In this document: positions 23,818 to 34,800 of the stretch, in pieces
How positions within the stretch are numbered: the stretch's first letter is position 1
Layout: each line of letters starts with the position of its first letter
Assembly (NCBI RefSeq): GCF_037975245.1
Contig: NC_092574.1
Span: 8,715,713 to 8,779,712, forward strand
Direction of reading: 5' to 3'
Source of the DNA: Apostichopus japonicus
Lineage: Eukaryota > Echinodermata > Holothuroidea > Aspidochirotida > Stichopodidae
Length of the DNA: 64,000 nucleotides
The notes under the pieces: model-generated
Database searches by the model: none
The model's input: only the letters and a program-made list of their open reading frames with translations
Told to the model about the DNA's origin: nothing
Position numbers and translations under genes: made by a program

Positions 23818-25888
23818 ACATTGAAAGAGAACAAGACATTGTTGAAGGTCTCAGATCCTCAGTAGTGGAACTAAGACAAAACAGCCTTCAGACATTTTTT
23901 TTCTTCCATTTCTAAACATCAACTATTGCTCTGTTATGCTAATGATGGTAGCTTGGTTTATGCCTCCTTTAAAGTATTATCACCGTTATTAGTAAACTTT
24001 TGTTGGTTTGTCTGGGTATGAAGATGCTAATTTGTCTGTGAAATATAGAATCTTGCTTTTATTTATATATTCACTTTCTCATAATTTATTGTGTTTTATA
24101 TTTAGTTTATTGCATCTCACAGAAACAAAAAAAAGTTAAATAAACAGATCACCGTTTACTAAAGTGTCTTCTTTGGGGTAGCACCGCAGTCGTTGTCCAT
24201 GATTTGATTCCCAGCAGCAACCTGAGGTGAAGCCCATATAGATTCTTGATGGACATATTTCAAACCTTTATCAACAGAGGAAAATAATATTCCTACCAAA
24301 GAGAACATTGAACATATTAAAATGCTTGAAAGTATTATTTTATTAGCTTTCAATGTATTCTGTAAGTTAAGAATTTCTTCAAAATGCTTCTTTTTTTGTC
24401 AAAGTATCACTCAGTTCCTCTGTGAAGGGCTGATTTGAATGCTAGTGTCACTACGCCCCCCCCCCCCCAAAAAAATAACTTGGAAAAACATTCCTCCCCC
24501 CCACTTTCCCCCATTCTCTATAGAGACGAAACGCCTACTAACTCAGTGACAAGTGTGTTGTTAGTGGATGACGGGCATATATTCCTGAGTTTGACGCACC
24601 CCTGATGACCCGAACCGGTGATACATACGAAATATATTATATGTGTATAATCTAGTACTGAAAAGTGGCTGTCATAACCAACCATTTACCAACAAAATAT
24701 AATTATTTAAATTCTGCGATATTGTTGCGAAACAGACACCCGATTCTCGTTGTGGTTACGATAACTATGGTGGATATTGGTAATGTTGATCCACGATAAT
24801 AATTGCAACTGTTGTGAAGTGTATGTAGAAAGGGGAGGAAAATATAACAGCCGTAGCATTTAACGTATTTTTATGTAGGGAGACTCATTCACGTCGCTGA
24901 GCAGAGTCTAACGTTATATGTATTTGGCTTCAGTGAGGCGTATGGTCCGGGCTGATATTTGACTGGAAAACTTTTGGTTGTGCTACATATTTTGACACAG
25001 CGCCCCCGGTTTTGTCCAGCGCGTATTTTCGGCAGCCTGTCGAAATGTAGCGTAGCCTACCTTATGAAATAATTTCCCCATTGACTTTATGGCATACAAA
25101 TTCGTCCAAATAATCTGGTGTTTGTGTTCATTTGGTAAAAGCTACCCTTGACAGAATATCTGGCGCGAGACATGTCATCTTAAGCAAATAGAACCTACAT
25201 TTACGCCGCTTGTAGTCTAAGTTTGCCTCAATTTCTATGTTTTGCTACCGTACTACTTCCATACACGCACTAACCATCCAAGTCAAAAACAAATCCTACT
25301 TTGGCAAAGTAATATCTAAACGATGTGTTCCCTTTTAGAAAGTCTTTCGAAGGAAAGTTGCTGCATGAAAACTTCCTGAACGTTTTATGAATATATGTTT
25401 ACCACTAGCGCCATAAACTACATCTGTTCTCCTGTACGTGGCGACAATGGTCTACACTCTCGCACATGATTTGTTGGCAAGTGCTTCGCTATTGCTTTTC
25501 GGCTCATGATCACTTCCCTTATACAATCACTTGTTCACCACTTCTATCTCAACCATCCAACCCCACCCCATCCCCTCTTTCTCGGCACGTATCCTTTTAA
25601 ATTTACCTCTCTTTGTCTCGATCTAGTCGCTGAATTTGGCGGCTCTCTACGAATTCGGAAACAGTGCTATTCTGTTGTTCAACTTTGCCGTTATGATGAG
25701 TAATATATTGGGATGCAAATTACCGCTTTACTATACAGACAATTATTCTATAACCAAATAAGAATGTTTGTTGGTGTTGTTATAACCTTTTAAATCCTCG
25801 TAAACAAACATACCCACGAACCAAACACGTAAGCAAACGAATGAAATAAAACAATGCAAAATTGTTTTGAAAGATATCTCTCTGACAG
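23818..25888. other. Intergenic sequence, nothing assignable
   Basis: Contains a poly-C/poly-A tract near 24455-24475. A slightly GC-richer stretch at about 24890-25060 could be regulatory, but no gene structure can be supported. Confidence 0.5.
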
Positions 25889-26198
25889 GTTACAACCAGG
25901 CGCGTAGCCAAGCGGGGGGGGCCGAAGGGGGCAGCCGCCCCCCCCCCCTTGAGCATATTTTTTTTTTTTTTTAATGTTTTTATGATATCGCTAGTATTTT
26001 CAAAAGAGAAAATGCTAAGATGCAACTTACAAGGCCTGGGAAGTGCCATTTCAAGCGATCTGGGAGGCATTTTTAGCCAAACTTTTCTTGTACGCTCCGC
26101 GCCAATCATGGTGGCGCTACGCTTAGATAGTTTGCAATGCCGAATCTACAGTTTCGCCCATCCCTTGGCAAATTCCTGGCTACGCGCCTGGTTACAAC
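25889..26198. mobile_element. hAT-like MITE with 8-bp target duplication
   Basis: The body 25897-26190 (294 bp) begins CAGGCGCGTAGCCA and ends TGGCTACGCGCCTG, perfect 14-bp inverted repeats. It is flanked by the 8-bp direct repeat GTTACAAC (25889-25896 and 26191-26198). An 8-bp duplication with CAGG...CCTG ends is characteristic of hAT-superfamily insertions. The interior (G-run, C-run, poly-T) has no transposase, so the element is non-autonomous. Confidence 0.88.
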
Positions 26199-26221
26199 TT
26201 ACATAATTTAACAATGTAAAG

Positions 26222-27000
26222 TCCAAGTTACAAACTGTAAGATGTGGTGTACTATAAGGCTCAATTCTTGGGTAATTTTATTTATTACCTATATGAATGA
26301 TATTTCCTTGATCTCTAAGAAAGCACAATTTAGTGCACTCTTTGCTGACTGCATGATGACACGAATATTGTCTTCATGAAGGGGAATGACCCTTAATTAA
26401 CCAAATAGAAAGTACTCTTGTTAATGAGCTTTAAGCTGCCTCTTATAATTGGTTCTTAAATATTAGCTAACAAGCTATCTCTTCACATTAGTTAGATAAT
26501 TTGTTTCATTGTATTTTATAATCATTATCATCACGTAGTATTTAATATCTCCATAAACCCTAAATAGGCATATGTTTGAACCATGTAGCCAAAAGTGTTC
26601 AATTTCTTGGTGTTATAATTGACTGTAAGATTATTTAGCGCGGCACATCAGTTAGATATTTTCAAAACTTGCTTAAGGAACAGGTTAGGACATTTTAAGT
26701 GGGGTGTGGGGATTGGTCGAGGTGGGCTTTGAGGGTTGGTAGGCTCTTGAAGTCGGAATGTATTAATAAATAGTAAGTTTTGGTTTTGCTTTGTTTTGTT
26801 TACTCTCTCTTTAATTCCTCTGTTAATTTTTTTCTATATATTTCTTATTTGACTTTTTTTCAGTTTTTAGGGAGTGAACTTTTCGGCAAGCGCCTAGGAT
26901 TTTAATATAAGTGTATATTACTTCCCTCTACTTAAGTTTCATCGCTGTTGAAATTATTTTTGTTCAATTGTTGAAGAAAAATAAAACGAAACGAAGTGTA
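26222..27000 (+). mobile_element. Degenerate non-LTR retrotransposon 3' fragment (LINE, reverse transcriptase remnant)
   Basis: With frameshifts and stops, the + strand still reads typical LINE reverse-transcriptase motifs. G-S-I-L-G is at 26258-26272, followed by a Y-M-N-D-I-S-like segment. F-A-D is near 26341, at the catalytic YADD-type position but broken. Q-F-L-G-V-I-I-D-C-K is at 26600-26629. The 3' end is AT-rich and finishes in AAAATAAAACGAAACGAA near 26996, like a LINE tail. The clade (CR1- or jockey-like) is uncertain. It is dead and truncated at the 5' side. Confidence 0.8.
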
Positions 27001-27708
27001 TACTGTTGATGCATGGTGCTAAACAAAATACCGCGAACTTTTTGTTTTCGTCAGCCATTGGGGAATACATGTATTACGCAATATCACAACTACAACTTGT
27101 ACAACAAGAACCACTTCCACACAAGCGTGCGTGAATCGAGACTACGCCAAGTCAGCACATCATATTTTGTAGTTTATATTTTGTGCACAAAGGAGTGTAA
27201 TTTAACGCGGTGAGCATTGGTTAGGATTGGTAGTTTTCATTGAAAGACTCGGACGGTAGAGTGATTATGTTTTTGTTATTGTCGTGTATTCGGTAGTCAT
27301 TGGTTTGCTAAGTTAGGCCTAGACCAGTGCGTGTTAGCCAATATGCTTTGCGTGTAAAACTGTATTGGTATATAGGCTAGGCATAGGCTAGGACTGCACA
27401 TTATTAAGCTTGTGCTATGCCTACCTTACTATGCTATAACACCTAACAGGTCGCCGTGTGAGTACAACGTTGAAATGCAACAAGACGATTACCTTGTTTC
27501 AGTGTAATTTTAACCTTGATAAGCTTCAACCATAATGAATTGAAAACGTCAACGTCTAAGTTATTACTAGGTAGAGGTTTACTAGACTTGATGCTCTTTC
27601 TAAGTTCTAGCATATGGCATGCTCTCAGTCTCACAACTTAGCCTAAACAAGAATTTTTAATCACACATATAAACTAGCACTTTCTTACTGAGAAAAAAAG
27701 TAAATGCT
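27001..27708. promoter_or_regulatory. Candidate promoter / 5' UTR region of the ornithine carrier gene
   Basis: This is inferred only from position. The coding start lies in an exon with a UTR acceptor (28820), so a 5' non-coding exon must be upstream. This stretch has inverted CCAAT boxes (ATTGG near 27217 and 27226) and a candidate donor GCG|GTGAGC at 27210. No TATA box or start site is established. Confidence 0.25.
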
Positions 27709-28074
27709 TTAAAAGTGTGTGAAGACTCACGCACAAAGGAACGTCTCATGCCGGTAATCTGACCTAGTTTCGAATGAGGAGTAACAGAAGTGTTAGACAC
27801 CACCATCGATCCCAGAAAATACACACACAGCTTGCTACCGTCGGTAATTAGACACTAGTGTACAGTCAATGCATACAGCTACGGTCAATACCCACGACAC
27901 AGTTTACATAGCAGCGTGGACATCTCAGGTCTAGATAAAAGAAAACAAGGTATCATGTTTCATTACTGTCTGCATTTTGTAGCGACAAGAAGAAAATGTC
28001 ATTTGCAAGCAACGGAAAGTTAACTTTTTTCAGAGCGTGGCATGCTACATGGGGCGAGTCTTCAATGCCTTTAA
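27709..28074. mobile_element. TTAA-flanked inverted-repeat element (MITE), copy 2
   Basis: The body 27713-28070 is flanked by TTAA on both sides (27709-27712 and 28071-28074). It aligns along its length to the element at 9971-10345, with shared blocks such as GTGTGAAGACTC, CCGGTAATCTGACCTAGTTT, CACACACAGCTTGCTACCGT and GGCGAGTCTTCAATGCCT. It has small deletions and substitutions. It probably lies in the 5' UTR intron of the ornithine carrier gene. Confidence 0.82.
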
Positions 28075-28820
28075 GCTTTGATTCCAAATTTGTTATTGAC
28101 ACGTGTAAGTGTAATCCATAAGCCCTTGGTTTCTCCCACATTTGTGGTTGCTTAAAATTAACTGCTGATTATTATTATTATCAGCCATCAGCCGATACTG
28201 TTTACAACTACACACATTGAGATTAATAACACTCGCAGGTCTATATAAAGACAACTCTTTTGAATTTCAGTTTGTTGTTCGTATCCATAGCACCCTTTCT
28301 TTACTGATAAATAATATAACTTCCAGTTGCTTTGTTCTTGTTTCTGGAGGAGGCATTACATAAAAACTTCAGCATTTTAAAATCATCCTAACCACTCAGA
28401 TATGCTACAGTAGGAAAGTCCCACCCTTCCCTATAACTGTACAAAGTAGATAAGTATACCCATGATGTCAATGTGAGGGGAGCAACCGAAACTGTGGATT
28501 TATGTATGCAGGATTTGGTTGTCTTTTATTTTAGGAAAATGGAGGCTTTCTATTCTTTCATGTAACTGAGATAAGTTCATTTACTTGTACAGCTGAGATG
28601 TTAAGAATTTTCAAGAATTCTAGGGGTACCTCCATAAAATTGTAATTTGGTTTTAAAGGAGTTGTAAATTGAATAAATGTATCCCACATTATGACAAGGT
28701 TTGTAGTCTTGACTCTCAAACATTCACATCGTGAGTTCGGAAACATAACTTTACGTGCATTGCAAAACATCTTCCGTATTTCCAATGATAGGATTTTATT
28801 TATTTTTCATTTTCTTACAG
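28075..28820. other. Probable 5' UTR intron, nothing else assignable
   Basis: It ends in a good acceptor (TTTTCATTTTCTTACAG, ending at 28820). No other feature is recognised. Confidence 0.5.
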
Positions 28821-28882
28821 AGTTTTTCAATAGATAACTTTCATAACCAAGATTCTTAAAGAGGGCTGAGGGTGACGACAAT
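28821..28882 (+). other. SLC25A15: 5' UTR part of the first coding exon, SLC25A15-like gene
   Basis: A 62-base leader between the acceptor at 28819-28820 and the ATG at 28883. The start context is favourable, with A at -3 and G at +4. The acceptor implies an upstream non-coding exon. Confidence 0.6.
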
Positions 28883-28994
28883 ATGGCTGAAGCAAAAGAA
28901 CTGGATTTATTACATGAAGCTCATACTAAATTCGAGGCAACTGGAATCAAAACAGGCTACCAAGCAGCCATTGATTTTACAGCTGGTGCAATAG
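28883..28994 (+). CDS. SLC25A15: SLC25A15-like coding exon 1
   Basis: Starts at ATG 28883 (M-A-E-A-K-E-L-D) and ends with A-G-A-I plus one base of Gly. The donor is GTAAAT at 28995. It encodes the N-terminal extension and the start of transmembrane helix 1. Confidence 0.93.
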
Positions 28995-31812
28995 GTAAAT
29001 CTCATTTTGACAGGCTTTCAACCTTCATTTTCTTTCTTTTTTTTCTTTTCTCAAATGGTAACTTAAAAAATATCTTTCGGCATTTATCAGCATGACTCTT
29101 AGAAAGATTTTAAGTTTTGGAAAACTCTGTCGTAAGTTGGAACTGGAATGATCTCATGTGTGAAGTACTCGAGAAGGTCCGGAGGAGGGCTACTAGAATG
29201 ATTCGTTCCTTAAAGGGTGTTCTTTATTATAGACGGTTACAGCTGCTGAATCTCACCACATTGGAGCTTAGGAGGTTTAATACTTGGTGACTTTATTCAG
29301 GTTTTCAAGATTGTGTATGGTTTTGACAACTTATCATTCAATGACTTTTTCATGTGTGCTAATAGTATTTGTACCAGAGGTCATTGTCTTAAAATTCCAG
29401 AAGTTACAAAGTAGGATTAATATTCAACATACTGTAGAAGGTCTTTTTAAATCTAGGTTGTGAATGAGTGGAATGGTTTGCCTGAGAAAGTTGTACTTGC
29501 AAGTAGTGTGAATATGTTTAAGAATGCTTTGGACAAGCACTTTAAGCATTGCAAACCGCTCTGTTTTTTTTTTTTTGTGTCTTCTATTTTTTTCTCTCCT
29601 CTAGGGTCCTTGATAGGGACTGGAATGTCCTTCCTGATCAGTTTTTTTCTTCTAAACTAAAATAAAACTAAACTATCCATTATTTCTGCAACTATACCAT
29701 GTGATTGTTGTGCATTAATGATGCGTTGAGATTTTCATGGATTGATGAAATCTGGCTGTGACATGTATAGTGAAATGAGGTTACGTTTCTGTTTTCTTTC
29801 ATCGGCATGGAAACAATCTTGTCCACCAAATGTCTGCAATGAGGAGCAAGGGCCTTCGCAACCATTGCTATTCGATAAAGTGGCCAAATGTGGTCAGTTT
29901 AGCCTTGTAAGCAAGAATGAAGACCAAACATAAAAAAGGTCTGCCTGCTAGTTTTCTGAACAGTTTTTGTGAAGAACCTGCTTCCATGTATTTTGGTGTT
30001 TATGTCATGGTCATTGGAGGGCTTTTGAATTCCTCACATTTTGGTTTTGTAGATACTTTAAACTGAATTATCAGGATCTGAATAGTAAGCATGAAGTGTA
30101 ACTTGGTCAACTCGACAAATGTTGACAAACACAACACAGCTGAATGAGCTGATAATGAAGGTCTGAAATGGAAGGTATTAATTTAATATGAACCAGGAAG
30201 CTTTAAAAAGTCCCATAACAATACAAAGGAAGGAGTGAATTAGCTCAATTTAGCTGCAGGCTAATGTATGTTGGTGTGTACTGTATGTATGTATGTACAC
30301 AAGGTAAGGCCTTCTTGAAGTGCAGGGAGTAATTTAGTGTTCAAAGTTTGTGTAGCAGTTTGAATACTCTGAAGTCTATTACAAAGAAACTACAGTACCT
30401 GTGTACAGAAACTGTAACACATCTTTGCACTTGGATAGCACTCCCAACCATTTTACATAGTATTCTACAATGCAATACCTGAGAAATTATTGTTCCCATG
30501 TTGTTTAATACGAAGATCTATGCATATATTGGAAAATGGTTTGATGGCATGCAAGCAACATGTATAAGATGGTTTATATTGAGATGATCAATTTATAGAT
30601 CGGCACTGCAAATGTTCCCCATTACATTGATGGCCTGTATGAGAAAGAGTCCTCAGGTCAATAGGCATACCTGATGGAGGTTTTTGTTTGTGAGTCCATG
30701 AACTAGAGGATGATTGCATCAGAAAGGAAGGAACAAAGACAGGAAATCCCCTGCCACAATCCCTCCCTTCTGGGTACTTGTTTGTCTTTACACAAGCGAA
30801 AGCATAGAACAGGTGTGTCATCATCTTGTTTGCCATCAGAGTTTGGGAAGCCCCCCTAGATTGCTTCATATTTCAAGAAATAATCCATATAACCCATTGA
30901 TTATCGACCAGAATTGTTTGGAACACCAGCTATCTAGTACAGTATCTACACATTACGGGTAACTTGACTGGTTAATTAGAAGTATTTTGTACATACCCAA
31001 ACACTAGTCTTAACTGACCCCTTTATATGACCTTTGACCAAACTATTTTCCAAGCATTACCAAAATAAGCCACTACCGAACGATTGATTATATTCTTTAT
31101 TGCTTCATTTCTTTGTTTCTATAAATAGGGGGAACTGCATGCACCATCACAGGACAACCTTTTGATACCATCAAGGTCAAGCTACAGACATACCCACAGT
31201 TGTACACTGGAACCATACAGTGTACGAAAAGCATCCTAAAATCAGAGGGTGCGACTGGACTATTTCAGGGTACCGTGCCTGCCCTTGCAGCGATCGTCGG
31301 AGAGACGGCGGTCCTCTTTCTAGCGTACGGCTTTTGCCAAAAGGTCGTCGCACGGATAAGCGGCAAATCCAACACAAACAATCTAACTTCTTTCGAGAGA
31401 GCCTTATCTGGTTCGGGCGCCGCTGTTTTCTCATCGCTGGTGCTGTGCCCCACCGAACTGATTAAATGTAGGCTACAGGCATTTACAGAAGTCATGGCCA
31501 CCAATTCTGCTATTCAAAAGAGGATGTAAGTATGTATATATAGCTTTCTTCATGAATACTCCATGATCAAGTTAAAACCAAGCTACCAATGTCGACTTTC
31601 CTTTCTTCATATAGTATTTAGATGTTCATGACTTGTATTAGACAGTGTTGTCTGGGGTGTTTTTGTATTTTAGGGCTGTTTTCTAATGTATCCTGTATTC
31701 ATATAATTTTGAAAGTTCAGATAATATGACAGGATAATATTTTGAGATATAGGGAATTGTATTTGTTAAGTCATTTGTAAAGTTATAAATATACTGCAGA
31801 AAGCTGTATACA

Positions 31813-31858
<46 letters not shown>

Positions 31859-34800
31859 GAGCAATTACCTGGTCAGCAAAAAAAATAATGGTTCCTGTAC
31901 TTTTTGGAAACATTGATAATGATGTGTGTTCACTTTGTTGATTGAATTGATACTTGTAGACAAACACTTAGTATTCTAATCATTTTTTAATTAATCAACA
32001 AAGATAAGAAATGGCATACCAAACAAGGGTCTACAGATAAGAAATTAATACAGTTGATATGGAAACTACAGTAGTTAGCCCTCAGCCCGAACCTTAAGCA
32101 TGCTACAAATTGTCAACAGATATCCCTGATTCTTGTAAAGGTATTCACAGACATCCATGAGTGTTAGAAGCTTATGTGAATGTCTCTGCAAAGGAAAATG
32201 CGTTACAAAGAGAAGTAATATTACTAAAATACTTGTTGATATTGACAGTAGCATGAGTGACCTGTTTTTTCACTTTAGGTTATATAGTATGTCATATTGC
32301 AGAGTTGGTGCACACAGAATGTTAGTATGATATAGTAACGGGACAGGCAATTCCTTTGTACAGTATTGACTAGATTTATTTTTTAGACCAACTTAAGTTC
32401 CGCAATTAATGATGGATAATACATCACCCCCCACCCCCACACCACCCACCCCCTTCCCACAAAAAAGGAGTTTTAAACATGTCATATTTTGTTCTTGAAA
32501 ATCAATCTCTACAACAACAATTCAACAAACACAAGAAATATGTGTAAATGAGACAGCTCCCAGGGGCTTTCCCCTGAACCCCAATCAGGGTCCCACTTTT
32601 ATTGCCCCATGCATGCCCATCCAAAATACCCTTCCCCTGCAAATAGAAACAAAGAAACTAATATATGTCTCTTAGACTAGGTTCCATTCAATACAGTAAT
32701 TTAAGTCTAATGTACATTGCATGTTAATTCCAGATCTTTTGTACAGTAGTTGCAGCATACATTTTTGTATACATAGTAAATGTTATAAAGTTTGCATGAG
32801 AGAATCTGAGTGCAGGGGGGACTACCACAATAATAACTACCACAATAACATACCTGAAATGTTTATCTTGTTTTCAGTTTTGTATTGCTGTAATGCTTTT
32901 GTGGATTTGTTTACATAATGTCTTATTATTTTTATTGTTATCCTGCACCCTTTACCCTAGTAACAGATCACCTCATGAACCATGAAGAGATTATTGTTCC
33001 ACTCGGGAGGTTTATCAAAGTGTGTCGTATAACCCTGTGCATACACACTCTGAGAATGCTACAGTGACAAGCTAACTACACTAGTACACTACCATTGCAC
33101 TGCACTGTATAAGAAAAACTCTGTTATTCCTTGTCTATACGTTATCTTTTAAGTTTGATGGGTTATAAAGACAAATGATGGCTGTGGAGTTTAGTTTGAA
33201 GTAAATATAGCCAGCATTTTTGTGTTTTTTTTAGTAATGTTTTATGGAAGGCAGAGTGGACAGTTGATCAATAAATACTACAAGAGTAAGGCTGACCCAC
33301 TGGTCTTGACCTTATAGCGACGCTGAACAAACACATAAGATTATACCAATTTGTACTTGTGCCTTATTACAAAGGCAACACTTACTACTGTAGTTCCTCT
33401 CTTCCTTACCTCTACCTTACCCCCACCTCCCCCCCCACCTCCTTTCTGCCAAATATTTTATCAACATTTTCCTTCATTTACAGAGGCCCCTGGCAAGTAA
33501 CAAAAGATTTAATTAAGAAAGATGGAGCCTTGGGTCTATTCCAGGGTTTGACGAGTACCTGGCTTCGAGAGGTACCCGGTTATTTCTTCTTCTTTTTTGG
33601 TTATGAAATCACCAAGACACTGCTAACACCAGCCGGTAAAACCAAAGATGAACTCGGTAAGAATACTTTGGGGAGAATGGGGGAGGGAGGTGGAAAAGGG
33701 GGGCTGTTGAGGTGATGCTGTAATGTGGTTGTGGATCCCATCGATTCTCATCAGCTAATATTTCAGGGCAATAACATACAAGACAGCCATGTTAACTGTG
33801 TACATAAATGTAATATGAAACATTAAAGTCTACAGAAACACGTATATGGCATGCTGCATGTTGGCATATATTGAACCCTTCGTGGACTCAGACCTGAGTC
33901 GTGAATGTGAGATACCATCATACCACCATACTACTTCAACTTAATTGTTAACCAAAAAGAAAATACATTGGAGTAACTGATCACATAGTTTTATCTGCCG
34001 CCACTCATAATTTAAGTATTGTGTCTATGCGTGATGCTAACAAGCCCTACAAACATTCTGGTATTAGGATTAGAGCTCTGATAGTATTATTACTGGTACG
34101 TTGTCGGAGCAGCCAAAGTTTCATGACAAGACCCTTGGAGACCCTTGGAGGTTTGTTGATGTCATTTCTTTAAATTCTGTTGATTTTCTCTCTGCGGCAG
34201 GTCCGGTAAAGTTGACGATCAGTGGGGGTGTGGCTGGCACCTGCCTTTGGGTTAGTATATACCCAATAGACGTAGTCAAATCTCGAATCCAGGTCCAGAG
34301 TCTGGTGGGCAAAATGCCAGGGTTTCTTCCAACGATCATACAAATCTGTAAGACAGAAGGTAAGTTTGCACCTTTCTCTTGTTGTAAAAATAACATTGCT
34401 CCTTTAGCCAAGAGCAATGGTAAAGTAGAGCAGACTGTATGTTAAGTACTGTTCTAAGAGCTGCTGTTTAAGTAATGTGGATAATATGTCATAGGCTGCT
34501 GGCACTGTTTAAGTAATGTGAATGATATGTCATAGCTGGCACTGTTTAAGTAATATGTCATAGCTGGCGCTGTTTAAGTAATGTTAATAATATGTCATAG
34601 CTGGCGCTGTTTAAGTACTGTGAATAAGATGACATAGCTGGCGCTATTTAAGTAATGTGAATGGTATGTCATAGCTGGCGCTGTTTAAGTAATGTTAATA
34701 ATATGTCATAGCTGGTGCTGTTTAAGTAATGTGAATGGTATGTCATAGCTGGCGCTGTTTAAGTAATGTGAATAAGATGTCATAGCTGGCGCTGTTTAAG

